DNA of 45,574 nt from assembly GCA_903911435.1 (NCBI GenBank), contig CAIWDF010000014.1, forward strand, positions 1-45,574, given 5' to 3'. Position numbers and translations under genes: made by a program. Under the pieces are notes generated by a model that did no database searches, had not been told where the DNA came from, and was given only the letters and a program-made list of their open reading frames with translations. This document shows positions 1 to 8,283 of this stretch, in pieces. The stretch's first letter is position 1, and each line of letters starts with the position of its first letter. Source of the DNA: an uncultured Bacteroidota bacterium. Lineage in GTDB: Bacteria > Bacteroidota > Bacteroidia > 2-12-FULL-35-15.

Positions 1-62
1 AAAAAGTAATGCTAAGGAAAAAACTTTTCACATACAGAACACAAAAAGTAATGCTAAGGAAA
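1..62. repeat. Two copies of a 20-bp direct repeat at the window edge
   Basis: The same 20 bases (AAAAAGTAATGCTAAGGAAA) occur at 1-20 and 43-62, exactly 42 bp apart start to start. A weakly similar stretch follows near 87-104. The first copy touches the window edge, so this could be the end of a longer tandem array. No gene is visible between 1 and 262. The rest is AT-rich leader ending in the promoter of the next gene. Confidence 0.6.
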
Positions 63-232
63 TTTGAATACAAATGAATAACTGAAAAAAAGTAGGCTAG
101 TATGCAGAAATGAACACCAACCCAAATTAAATTCATCCCCAGGCACGAATGTATTTGGTGTTAGTAAGATAGAAGGATTAAAAACTGCAAATTAAGATTC
201 AACTTTAGATTATAACATTAAGTAATTTTCCT

Positions 233-240
233 TACATTTG
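233..240 (+). promoter_or_regulatory. Bacteroidota -7 promoter element for the LRR protein
   Basis: TACATTTG matches the Bacteroidota consensus TAnnTTTG. It lies 22 bp before the ATG at 263, so the leader would be short. Confidence 0.5.
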
Positions 241-262
241 TTTTTCATTAATACTCTTCCTT

Positions 263-3220
263 ATGAAAAAAATAATTATTTTATTCGCTTTAATGATTGG
301 AGTTAACTGCGCAAAAGCGCAATGGGTAACTATTCCAGATGCTAATTTGGTAACGTGGTTGCAAAATCATTATCCAACTTGTATGTCAGGAAACCAGTTA
401 AATACTGTTTGTGCTGGTGCTGTAACTGATACAATGCTGGATTTTCAATACTGGAATTCGAATTATCAAATTGTTAATTATTCCGGGGTTGAATATTTCA
501 CCAATGTAAGTACAATGAAATGTGATGATACACCGGGAGCAACCTATACGACTATTAATCTTTCTTCGTTTCCACCCAATCTTCATTATTTATATATTGG
601 GAGTGCAGATATAGACACTTTAGGAACCTTACCTACCGGTCTCCTTTATCTTGATTGTAGTAATAACACCATTTATAATTTACCCTCACTACCATTAGGC
701 TTAAAATATTTAGATTGCTCCTTTTGTAATTTAACTTCTGTTCCGACATTGCCTGCTAATTTAACTTCACTGAATTGCTCAGCTAATTATTATATAGGCT
801 CTTTGCCTACATTGCCTTCCACTTTAACTACTCTAAGTTGTTTTAATGAAGGCCTGACAAGCTTACCAGCATTGCCTTCTAGCCTTATTAGTCTTATTTG
901 TGCAGGAAATCCATTAACAGGTTTATCATCATTACCTACTAATCTAAGCAATCTTGATTGTTCAAGTTGCACATTAACTTCGCTACCTTCTTTGCCAATA
1001 TCATTAACAAATCTGAACTGTAAATACAATCCTTTTACAAGCACTCCCGTTCTGCCAGCAAACCTAACGGATTTAGATTGTAGCTATATTCCTTTTTCGT
1101 CTTTCCCTGCTTTGCCCAATGGCCTTATCAATTTAACTTGTCGGCAAATTACTGGCCTTAATTTAGCAGGATTACTGCCATCTTCACTTATAACACTTAA
1201 TTGTGATGGCAATGTAAATCTTGATTTGGCAAATTCACTTCCTTCTTCCCTTCAAACACTTTATTGCAGTTTTACTTCAAATCTCAATTTGGTGAATGCC
1301 CTTCCTTCTTCACTTATTACTTTGAATTGTAATTCAAGTGGACATATAAATTTGCCTCCGTCTTTCCCTTCAAGTTTAATCAATTTATACCTAGTGGATG
1401 ATACTTTAACTAGTATAACTTCTTTGCCACCCAATCTTCAAAGTTTAGATTGTTCCTATTCCTATAATAGTTACATTGGAGGAACTGGACAATTAACTTC
1501 ATTACCAACCCTGCCAAGTAGTCTATTGGAATTAAATTGTTCAAATAATCTGTTGACATCATTACCATCCATACCAAGTAATTTGCAAGGTTTAAGTTGC
1601 AAAGGTAATCTATTAACTACTTTGCCCGTCTTGCCAACTTTCATGAGTGGATTAGAGGCATCCTACAATAATATTTCCTGCCTACCTTTTCTTCCGGAAG
1701 TTCCGAATGATATATTTTTACAAGGTAATCCGATAAGCTGCGTTCCAAATTATCCTCTTTATACTTTTATTCTGGGCGATTTACCTTCCTACCCCATCTG
1801 CACTCCAGGAGACATGATTCATAACCCCAACGGATGCACTGGCACACCAGTAGTAAAAGGGTATACGTATACTGATAATAATTCTGATTGTAATTATAAT
1901 GCAGGTGATGTAGGTAAACCAAATATCAGTTTAATGTTGTATGATAATAACAGCATGATGCTGGTAAACCAAACGTACTCATTAAATGATGGTTATTATA
2001 ATTTTCCGGTACAAGCCGGAAGTTATACAATAGTGTTAGATACAACTGGCATGCCTTATACTTTTCAGTGTGTAAATCCTGGCATTGATTCTGTGGTTAA
2101 CCCCAATCCAAGTGACAGTGCCTACTTTGATATTATTTGTGATGGTTATGATTTAGGAATACAGTCTGCTTACCAATCAGGTTGGGTGTTTCCGGGGCAG
2201 CAACATACGCTTCATATTAATGCTGGTGATTTGAGTCATTGGTACGGTATGAATTGTGCTGGAGGAATGGGTGGAACATTATCAATTACTGTTGGAGGGC
2301 CTGTAGCTTATGTAGGTCCTGCAAGTGGAGCACTTAGCCCTTCAGTTTCAGGTAATACTTACACTTACAATATTGCAGATTTCGGAACAATAAATAATTC
2401 GACTGCATTTAATCTTTTGTTTAATACCAATACTACTGCACTTTCGGGAGATACTGTTTGTGTAACAGCTACTATTACTTCTTCCTCCGCCACGGAAACC
2501 TATACTGCAAATAACAGTACCCATTATTGTTATGTGGTACATAATTCTTTCGACCCTAATTTAAAAGAAACTTACCCCGTGGATGTAGACCCTGGATTCG
2601 CTGATTATTTCACCTATACCATCCATTTTCAAAACACAGGAACAGCACAGGCATTTAATATTAATGTATTGGATACCTTGTCCACCAGCCTTGATTTAAG
2701 TACCTTTCAATTGATGAATTACAGTCATCCGGTAAATGTTTCGTTGCAAGGAAATGTTCTAACTGCCATTTTTTCAAATATCCTTCTTGCCGACAGCACT
2801 TCCAACGAAGCTGCTTCTCATGGCTTTATCCAGTACAGGATAAAACCATTGGCCAATCTTCCGGGCGGCACTCAGATATATAATACAGCAGGTATTTATT
2901 TCGATTTTAATGCACCTGTACGAACAAATACTACCGTAAATAATTATCGCTTGTTAACCAATATTTCATCCACGGGCAATCATCAGCCGGCAATTACCAT
3001 TTCTCCAAATCCAGCAAGTTCGGTATTCACCATCACATCAGCGGAAAAGATAAAAGAAATAAAAATGAGGAATGTTTTAGGAAAGGCAATCACTCCCACT
3101 CTATCGAAAGGAGCAAGTGGAGAGACTTCAATAGACATAAGCAGTTTCGCAAAAGGAATTTACTTTGTGGAAGTATTCACAGAGAATGGAAGAGTGAACG
3201 GGAAGGTGGTAAAAGAGTAA
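263..3220 (+). CDS. Secreted leucine-rich-repeat protein with T9SS sorting domain
   Basis: This 985-aa protein has a signal peptide (about 1-19, ending in KAQ). From about residue 100 to 505 it carries some 17 short leucine-rich repeats of the LPxxLxxLxC type, in which most repeats place a Cys at the same position (LDCS, LNCS, LSCK and so on). The repeats resemble LPX-type LRRs. A region at about 530-625 looks like a beta-sandwich (SdrD-B or carboxypeptidase-regulatory-like). About 759-895 (starting near DPNLKETYP) matches the conserved domain seen before Bacteroidota sorting signals (DUF7619-like). The last 80 residues form a type A T9SS sorting domain (ISPNPASS, then KGIYFVEV and a basic end). 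The protein should pass the outer membrane by T9SS and be anchored or released. The ligand is unknown. It appears to be monocistronic with its own promoter. Confidence 0.9.
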   Translation: MKKIIILFALMIGVNCAKAQWVTIPDANLVTWLQNHYPTCMSGNQLNTVCAGAVTDTMLDFQYWNSNYQIVNYSGVEYFTNVSTMKCDDTPGATYTTINLSSFPPNLHYLYIGSADIDTLGTLPTGLLYLDCSNNTIYNLPSLPLGLKYLDCSFCNLTSVPTLPANLTSLNCSANYYIGSLPTLPSTLTTLSCFNEGLTSLPALPSSLISLICAGNPLTGLSSLPTNLSNLDCSSCTLTSLPSLPISLTNLNCKYNPFTSTPVLPANLTDLDCSYIPFSSFPALPNGLINLTCRQITGLNLAGLLPSSLITLNCDGNVNLDLANSLPSSLQTLYCSFTSNLNLVNALPSSLITLNCNSSGHINLPPSFPSSLINLYLVDDTLTSITSLPPNLQSLDCSYSYNSYIGGTGQLTSLPTLPSSLLELNCSNNLLTSLPSIPSNLQGLSCKGNLLTTLPVLPTFMSGLEASYNNISCLPFLPEVPNDIFLQGNPISCVPNYPLYTFILGDLPSYPICTPGDMIHNPNGCTGTPVVKGYTYTDNNSDCNYNAGDVGKPNISLMLYDNNSMMLVNQTYSLNDGYYNFPVQAGSYTIVLDTTGMPYTFQCVNPGIDSVVNPNPSDSAYFDIICDGYDLGIQSAYQSGWVFPGQQHTLHINAGDLSHWYGMNCAGGMGGTLSITVGGPVAYVGPASGALSPSVSGNTYTYNIADFGTINNSTAFNLLFNTNTTALSGDTVCVTATITSSSATETYTANNSTHYCYVVHNSFDPNLKETYPVDVDPGFADYFTYTIHFQNTGTAQAFNINVLDTLSTSLDLSTFQLMNYSHPVNVSLQGNVLTAIFSNILLADSTSNEAASHGFIQYRIKPLANLPGGTQIYNTAGIYFDFNAPVRTNTTVNNYRLLTNISSTGNHQPAITISPNPASSVFTITSAEKIKEIKMRNVLGKAITPTLSKGASGETSIDISSFAKGIYFVEVFTENGRVNGKVVKE

Positions 3221-3256
3221 CCTTCTTTACGAAATACGCCCACTCAAGAACTGGCT

Positions 3257-3277
3257 CATAAGTCCACTGGACTTATG
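3257..3277. repeat. Perfect 9-bp inverted repeat
   Basis: CATAAGTCC, a 3-nt ACT loop, then GGACTTATG form a perfect hairpin 36 bp after the LRR gene. No T-run follows, so a classical intrinsic terminator is unlikely. It may be a dispersed palindromic element. Confidence 0.6.
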
Positions 3278-3298
3278 CCCTGAATTTACGAATGGTGG

Positions 3299-3323
3299 CT
3301 TAGTGCCTTTGCGCCTTCGTGGC
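3299..3323. repeat. Dispersed repeat, CTTTGCGCCTTCGTGG type
   Basis: This stretch resembles the more complete copy ending at 3411 (CTTTGTGTCTT...CTTCGCGGTGAA). It is a short non-coding repeat of unknown function. Confidence 0.45.
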
Positions 3324-3349
3324 AATTAATACGTATTTACAAATCTCGC

Positions 3350-3411
3350 TTTAGAATTTAGTTCTTAGAGTTTAGAATTTCTTCTTTGTGTCTTTCTGCC
3401 TTCGCGGTGAA
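3350..3411. repeat. Composite dispersed repeat, copy 1
   Basis: The first 40 bases (3351-3390) match 27691-27730 with 3 mismatches (core TTTAGAATTTAG and GTTTAGAATTTCTT). The last 28 bases (3384-3411) match 27258-27285 in reverse orientation at 24 of 28 positions. It is non-coding and lies between the LRR gene and the carbonic anhydrase promoter. Confidence 0.7.
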
Positions 3412-3439
3412 TTCTAAATCTTCAATCTAAATAAATCCC

Positions 3440-3447
3440 TAGCTTTG
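3440..3447 (+). promoter_or_regulatory. -7 promoter element for carbonic anhydrase
   Basis: TAGCTTTG fits TAnnTTTG and is placed 47 bp before the ATG at 3495. Confidence 0.5.
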
Positions 3448-3494
3448 TGCTGTTATAAAAACCGAATAGTACTAACAGTAAAACCATTTATCCG

Positions 3495-4127
3495 ATGTTA
3501 AAAAGCTATGAGCGCCTACTAACAGGCAACAAACAATGGGCAAAAGATAAACTTAAGGACAACCCCGATTTTTTCAAAAACCTTACGCGTGGTCAAAACC
3601 CTGAATACCTTTGGATAGGATGTTCGGATAGCCGAGTTCCGGCCAACGAAATAACCAATACTCAATCGGGCGAAATATTTGTTCACCGAAACATTGCCAA
3701 CATTGTAGTGAATACCGATGTCAACTTGCTAAGCGTTTTGTACTTTGCCGTAGAAACGCTAAAGGTGAAACATGTAATCGTATGTGGCCACTATGGCTGT
3801 GGAGGTGTGCTGGCAGCCATGGAAAGCAAAGACCATGGATTTGTGAACAATTGGTTGCGCAACATCAAAGAAGTGTACAACAAACATGTGGTGGAGCTCG
3901 AATCCATCACCGACCAACAACTGCGAGCCAACCGGTTGGTAGAACTCAATGTGATAGAACAAGTGCATAACCTTGCCAAAACACGCATTGTGCAAGAGCA
4001 TTGGAAAAAACGCGAACTTGAAATACATGGCTGGGTTTATGGCTTTGACGATGGTTTGATACGCGACCTAGAAGTGAACTACAGCGATATAAAAAACGTA
4101 GAACCCATCTTCAGATACGATATTTAG
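3495..4127 (+). CDS. can: Beta-class carbonic anhydrase
   Basis: This 210-aa protein interconverts CO2 and bicarbonate in the cytoplasm, supplying bicarbonate to carboxylases. The beta-class active site is intact: Cys43 with the Asp45-Arg47 dyad in CSDSRVPANEI, and His99 and Cys102 in CGHYGCGG. Cys43, His99 and Cys102 are the expected zinc ligands. Length matches the bacterial family. There is no signal peptide. It has its own promoter and is followed 62 bp later by gltX, which also has its own promoter. Confidence 0.96.
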   Translation: MLKSYERLLTGNKQWAKDKLKDNPDFFKNLTRGQNPEYLWIGCSDSRVPANEITNTQSGEIFVHRNIANIVVNTDVNLLSVLYFAVETLKVKHVIVCGHYGCGGVLAAMESKDHGFVNNWLRNIKEVYNKHVVELESITDQQLRANRLVELNVIEQVHNLAKTRIVQEHWKKRELEIHGWVYGFDDGLIRDLEVNYSDIKNVEPIFRYDI

Positions 4128-4162
4128 CACACGTTTCGCTCTTCGGCAATCAACAATTATTT

Positions 4163-4170
4163 TACCTTTG
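4163..4170 (+). promoter_or_regulatory. -7 promoter element for gltX-folB
   Basis: TACCTTTG matches TAnnTTTG and is followed by C, as is common. It lies 19 bp before the gltX ATG. Confidence 0.6.
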
Positions 4171-4189
4171 CATCCCTATTAATTAAAAA

Positions 4190-5737
4190 ATGGAAAACAG
4201 AAGAGTACGATTACGATTTGCACCTAGCCCCACCGGAGGGCTTCACATGGGTGGTGTGCGCACAGCATTATTCAGTTATTTATTTGCCAAAAAACACAAT
4301 GGCGATTTTATACTCCGTATAGAAGATACCGACCAAACCCGCTATGTTAACGGGGCCGAAGAATACATCATAGAGGCTTTGAAATGGTGCGGTATAGAAC
4401 CCAACGAAGGTGTTGGTTTTGGTGATGGCAAGTTTGCGCCTTATCGCCAAAGCGAACGTAAAGAACTTGGCATTTATGCTAAATATGCTCAACAGCTCAT
4501 TGACAGCGGACATGCTTATTATGCATTCGACACAGCCGAAGAACTAGATGCTATGCGCAAACGATTGGAAGCTGCTAAAGTGGCTGCTCCGCAATACAAT
4601 TCGGTAAGCCGTCAGCACATGCGCAATTCATTAACCCTTTCGGAAGACGAAGTAAAAAAACTAATGGATGCCGGAACTCCTTATGTGGTGCGACTAAAAG
4701 TTCCGCGCAACGAAGAAATTCGCTTTCACGATATCATTCGTGGATGGGTAGTTGTTAATTCCACTCAGGTGGATGATAAAGTTTTGTTGAAAAGCGATGG
4801 AATGCCAACTTACCATTTGGCGCATATTGTTGATGATATTGAAATGGAAGTGTCGCATGCAGTTAGAGGCGAAGAATGGTTGCCATCGGCTCCTTCTCAT
4901 ATTCTTATTTACAGATACCTTGGCAAAGAAGAAGTGATGCCCAAGCTGGCTCACTTGCCGCTGATACTTAAACCCGATGGAAATGGTAAACTATCGAAAC
5001 GTGATAAATCGGGTATCCCTATGTTTCCGCTCAATTGGTTTGATGAACGCACCAACGAAAGTTATACAGGCTATCGTGAGTCGGGGTTTTTCCCTGAAGC
5101 ATTTATCAATATGCTGGGCATGTTGGGCTGGAATCCGGGTACACCACAGGAAATATTTTCGTTGTACGAATTGGTGGAGGCATTTACATTTGAACGGGTA
5201 AATAAATCGGGAGCTAAATTCGATCCGGAGAAAACAAAATGGTTCAATCAACAATACCTGCGCAAGAAATCGGATACCGAACTGGCAGAATTGTTTATGC
5301 CTATTTTAAAAGAAAAACTGGAAGAAAATAAAGTCTCAAATCTCAAATCTCAAGACTATGTTGAGGGTGTATGTAGATTGGTTAAAGAGAAATCGCATTT
5401 TGTAAATGAGTTTTGGGAGTCAGGTAAATACTTTTTTATTGCGCCAACCTCTTATGATGAAAAAGTGATTTCGAAAAAATGGAATGAGAATTCGAAAACT
5501 ATTTTCCAGCATTTGATGAATGAGTTCAATAGCTTGACCACTTGGGATGCTACTACTGTGCACACTGCCATAACCAATACCGAAGTGGCAACCAGCGCAA
5601 AGGTAGATTTGCAATTGCTCAGAGTACTTACCTCGGGTGCAGCCGGAGGTCCTGCCATACATGATATGTTGGTGCTGATAGGCAAGGAAGAAATAGTGAA
5701 ACGAATAGCTACCGCCATCGAACAACTAAATAAATAA
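4190..5737 (+). CDS. gltX: Glutamate-tRNA ligase
   Basis: This 515-aa class I aminoacyl-tRNA synthetase charges tRNA-Glu. The HIGH-like motif is GLHMG (17-21) after FAPSPTG, and the KMSKS-like motif is KLSKR (267-271). The C-terminal helical anticodon-binding domain is complete. Around residues 382-389 the coding sequence runs through a TCTCAAA heptamer repeated nearly three times (5334-5353), encoding a VSNLKSQD-like stretch that looks like an in-frame insertion of a low-complexity repeat. folB starts 5 bp downstream and is probably co-transcribed. Confidence 0.97.
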   Translation: MENRRVRLRFAPSPTGGLHMGGVRTALFSYLFAKKHNGDFILRIEDTDQTRYVNGAEEYIIEALKWCGIEPNEGVGFGDGKFAPYRQSERKELGIYAKYAQQLIDSGHAYYAFDTAEELDAMRKRLEAAKVAAPQYNSVSRQHMRNSLTLSEDEVKKLMDAGTPYVVRLKVPRNEEIRFHDIIRGWVVVNSTQVDDKVLLKSDGMPTYHLAHIVDDIEMEVSHAVRGEEWLPSAPSHILIYRYLGKEEVMPKLAHLPLILKPDGNGKLSKRDKSGIPMFPLNWFDERTNESYTGYRESGFFPEAFINMLGMLGWNPGTPQEIFSLYELVEAFTFERVNKSGAKFDPEKTKWFNQQYLRKKSDTELAELFMPILKEKLEENKVSNLKSQDYVEGVCRLVKEKSHFVNEFWESGKYFFIAPTSYDEKVISKKWNENSKTIFQHLMNEFNSLTTWDATTVHTAITNTEVATSAKVDLQLLRVLTSGAAGGPAIHDMLVLIGKEEIVKRIATAIEQLNK

Positions 5738-5742
5738 CCACG

Positions 5743-6093
5743 ATGCACAAAGTATTAGTAGAAGGAATAAAAGTGTATGCCTATCATGGCTGCATGGAAG
5801 AAGAAGCCCGACTGGGAGGAAACTATGTGGTGGATGTAACCATAGAAACCGATTTTACGGAAGCTGCCATCACAGATGATTTAACCAAAACAGTGGATTA
5901 TGTGGCTGTATGCAGTATTGTGAAAGAAGAAATGGCTATCCGCTCTAAGTTGATAGAACAAGTGGGGAAACGTATTGTAGACCGAATAAAGCGAGAAATA
6001 AACGGAATACTAAAAGTAAAAGTAAGAGTAAACAAACTCAACCCTCCTATTAACGGGGTGGTGAGCGGAGTGAGTATAGAAATAGAAGAATAA
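5743..6093 (+). CDS. folB: Dihydroneopterin aldolase
   Basis: This 116-aa protein of the FolB fold converts 7,8-dihydroneopterin to 6-hydroxymethyl-dihydropterin and glycolaldehyde in folate synthesis. The family signature is seen in YAYHGCMEEEARLGGNYVVD near the N-terminus, including the conserved catalytic-region Glu. The conserved C-terminal lysine region with NPPI is also present. Length is typical. It lies 5 bp after gltX, so the two form a small operon. The tRNA-Cys promoter begins shortly after its stop. Confidence 0.93.
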   Translation: MHKVLVEGIKVYAYHGCMEEEARLGGNYVVDVTIETDFTEAAITDDLTKTVDYVAVCSIVKEEMAIRSKLIEQVGKRIVDRIKREINGILKVKVRVNKLNPPINGVVSGVSIEIEE

Positions 6094-6115
6094 GTTTCAG
6101 ATTCAAAATTATTTT

Positions 6116-6123
6116 TACCTTTG
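6116..6123 (+). promoter_or_regulatory. -7 promoter element for tRNA-Cys
   Basis: TACCTTTG followed by CG lies 17 bp before the first base of the mature tRNA, so the tRNA has its own promoter with a very short 5' leader. Confidence 0.6.
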
Positions 6124-6140
6124 CGACCTAAAATTAAAAA

Positions 6141-6211
6141 GGTCCTGTGGCCGAGTGGCTAGGCTGAGCTCTGCAAAAGCTCCTACTGCGGTTCGAATCC
6201 GCACGGGACCT
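6141..6211 (+). tRNA. tRNA-Cys (GCA)
   Basis: The cloverleaf folds fully. The acceptor stem GGTCCTG pairs with CGGGACC (one G-T pair). D-arm GCC/GGC, anticodon stem GAGCT/AGCTC and T-arm TGCGG-TTCGAAT-CCGCA are all present. The anticodon loop CTGCAAA places anticodon GCA at 6173-6175. The discriminator base is T (U73), the identity element for cysteinyl-tRNA. The 3' CCA is not encoded. Confidence 0.97.
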
Positions 6212-6220
6212 CAACCAAAA

Positions 6221-6250
6221 GGCAAGAAACAATTGTTTCTTGCCTTTTTT
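6221..6250 (+). terminator. Intrinsic terminator of tRNA-Cys
   Basis: A perfect 10-bp stem (GGCAAGAAAC / GTTTCTTGCC) with an AATT loop is followed by six T. It starts 10 bp after the tRNA. Confidence 0.9.
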
Positions 6251-6335
6251 GTTTTCGATAAGTTTTAGTACATAGCTTACCGATAAATATTAAATAATTT
6301 ATCATATTTCGTTCCTCTATCTAAATATTTAATTG

Positions 6336-6343
6336 CAAATTTG
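6336..6343 (+). promoter_or_regulatory. Probable -7 promoter element for the M20 peptidase
   Basis: CAAATTTG followed by CG differs from TAnnTTTG at the first base. It overlaps an in-frame TTG at 6341, which argues against that codon as the start and for the ATG at 6389. Confidence 0.4.
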
Positions 6344-6388
6344 CGTTCCTATTTACTTTCGAACTTTAAACTTTATAATAAAATAAAA

Positions 6389-7759
6389 ATGGCAAAAATT
6401 AACGAGTACATTGAAGCAAACAAAGAACGTTTTTTAAGCGAACTTTTCGAATTATTAAGAATACCAAGCGTAAGTGCTGACCCGAAATACAAGGATGATG
6501 TGTTTCGCACAGCCGATTCTATTAAAGCTAGCTTAACTAAAGCTGGTGCCGATAAAGCCGAAATCTGCCTTACTGCAGGTTATCCGATAGTGTATGCCGA
6601 AAAAATGATTGACCCTAAGTTGCCTACCGTATTAGTTTATGGACACTATGATGTTCAACCAGCCGACCCATTGGAACTATGGACTTCAGGTCCTTTCGAA
6701 CCTGTTATAAAAGACGGAAAAATTTATGCTCGTGGTGCATGTGATGATAAAGGACAAATGTTTTCGCATGTGAAAGCATTCGAATTTATGATGAAAACAA
6801 ATTCACTTCCTTGCAATATCAAGTTTATGATAGAAGGAGAGGAAGAAATTGGTTCCGACAATCTTGGAATTTTTGTAAAAAACAATAAGGAGAAATTAAA
6901 AGCAGATGTTATTCTTGTTTCAGATACTGGAATTATTGCCAACGACATTCCTTCCATAACAGTTGGATTAAGAGGACTTACTTACCTAGAGGTTGAAGTA
7001 ACAGGCCCTAATCGTGATTTGCATTCAGGACTTTATGGTGGAGCTGTTCCTAATCCTATCAATATTCTTTGCGAAATGATTGCAAAGTTGAAAGACGATA
7101 ACAAACACATTACCATACCAGGATTTTATGATGATGTGGAAGTACTATCAGCCGAAGAACGCGCAGAAATGGCAAAAGCACCATTCAGTTTGGATGAGTA
7201 CAAAAAGTCATTGGATTTAAAAGATGTAATAGGTGAAGAAGGATACACCACTAACGAACGTAATTCCATCCGCCCAACATTGGATGTAAATGGTATTTGG
7301 GGAGGTTATCAAGGAGAGGGAGCTAAAACAGTAATTGCTTCAAAAGCCTTTGCAAAAATATCCATGCGTTTGGTTCCGTATCAAAACTCTGATAAAACAT
7401 TCGAACAGTTCAAAAATTATTTCGAATCCATTGCACCTTCATCAGTAACTGTAAAAGTGACACCACATCATGGAGGCGAAGCCGCTGTAACTCCAAGCAA
7501 CTCGATTGCCTACAAAGCAGCTAGCAAAGCCATGGAAACAACATTTGGCAAAAAGCCAATTCCTGTGCGTAGTGGAGGTAGTATTCCTATAGTGGCTATG
7601 TTTAAATCTGAATTGGGATTAGATACGGTATTGCTTGGTTTCGGCCTCGATTCAGATGCAATCCATTCTCCAAACGAACATTATGGTGTATTTAATTATT
7701 TAAAAGGAATAGAAACAATTCCTTATTTCTTTCAGTACTATGCTGAAATGAGCAAATAA
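6389..7759 (+). CDS. M20-family metallopeptidase (dipeptidase)
   Basis: With the chosen ATG at 6389 the protein is 456 aa. An in-frame TTG at 6341 would add 16 residues but lies inside the likely promoter. This is a zinc-dependent M20 peptidase/deacylase of the carnosinase-like dipeptidase group. His86 and Asp88 (GHYDVQPAD) supply metal ligands, and GEEEIGS carries the catalytic and metal-ligand acidic pair. The dimerisation (lid) domain starts after LRGLTYLEVEVTG, and the last histidine is in DAIHSPNEHYG. There is no signal peptide, so it is cytoplasmic and probably recycles dipeptides. The exact substrate cannot be read from the sequence. Confidence 0.93.
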   Translation: MAKINEYIEANKERFLSELFELLRIPSVSADPKYKDDVFRTADSIKASLTKAGADKAEICLTAGYPIVYAEKMIDPKLPTVLVYGHYDVQPADPLELWTSGPFEPVIKDGKIYARGACDDKGQMFSHVKAFEFMMKTNSLPCNIKFMIEGEEEIGSDNLGIFVKNNKEKLKADVILVSDTGIIANDIPSITVGLRGLTYLEVEVTGPNRDLHSGLYGGAVPNPINILCEMIAKLKDDNKHITIPGFYDDVEVLSAEERAEMAKAPFSLDEYKKSLDLKDVIGEEGYTTNERNSIRPTLDVNGIWGGYQGEGAKTVIASKAFAKISMRLVPYQNSDKTFEQFKNYFESIAPSSVTVKVTPHHGGEAAVTPSNSIAYKAASKAMETTFGKKPIPVRSGGSIPIVAMFKSELGLDTVLLGFGLDSDAIHSPNEHYGVFNYLKGIETIPYFFQYYAEMSK

Positions 7760-7782
7760 TCAACCAGCACGAAACAACGTAG

Positions 7783-8283
7783 ATGATAAAAAACACCTTT
7801 GCAAAAGCGCCCTTGTTCGCAAGAATGGGGGCGTTTCTTTTATTATTAATTGTACTTGTTAGTTCCTGCAATCGCAATTTTCAGGAAGTAAGTTTCAGTG
7901 GAATAGAGAGTATGAAATTTGTGAAACTTTCGCAGAATGGTGTAGAAGCAGAGATAACAGCTCGAATAAAAAATCCCAACTCAAGCGCATTCACTATATA
8001 CAAATCGGATGTAGATGTAACACTGAGTGGTTTAAATGCAGGTAAAGCTCATTTGGCAAACAATGTTAGGATAAAAGCAAAAAGTGAAGAGTCATATACC
8101 TTCAAAATAAAATCCGACTTTTCAGGATTGAGCATTACCGATATACCTAAGGTAATTGCAATGGCGATGAGTAAAAATGTAGAGATTGGTATTAAGGGAA
8201 ATATTCAAGCCGGAAAATTTTTAATAAAAAAATCTTTTCCTGTAAATATTACTCGCAGTGTACCCTTAAACCTAACAAAATGA
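7783..8283 (+). CDS. LEA type 2-like lipoprotein
   Basis: This 166-aa protein has a basic N-terminus, a hydrophobic segment and a lipobox VSSC with Cys29 as the predicted acylated residue. The rest matches the LEA14/WHy-type beta-sandwich pattern ([30 protein letters not shown]). It is expected to be a membrane-anchored periplasmic or outer-membrane lipoprotein. Proteins of this fold are linked to stress and desiccation in plants, but the bacterial role is not established. Its TGA overlaps the ATG of the next gene (ATGA), indicating translational coupling. Confidence 0.8.
   Translation: MIKNTFAKAPLFARMGAFLLLLIVLVSSCNRNFQEVSFSGIESMKFVKLSQNGVEAEITARIKNPNSSAFTIYKSDVDVTLSGLNAGKAHLANNVRIKAKSEESYTFKIKSDFSGLSITDIPKVIAMAMSKNVEIGIKGNIQAGKFLIKKSFPVNITRSVPLNLTK

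Noticed and set aside
1-62. Possible CRISPR array
   Set aside because: Only two 20-bp copies with a 22-bp AT-rich spacer are visible, and no cas genes are nearby. The repeat has no dyad symmetry.
263-1800. LPX repeats as an IpaH-like E3 ligase effector
   Set aside because: There is no E3 ligase domain, and the protein has a T9SS sorting domain instead.
3759-4028. Overlapping frames opposite the carbonic anhydrase gene
   Set aside because: They are shadows of a well-conserved gene, with no recognisable motif or promoter of their own.
6341-6388. Longer N-terminus of the M20 peptidase from a TTG at 6341
   Set aside because: The TTG lies inside the likely -7 promoter element, and the extra 16 residues are not family-like.
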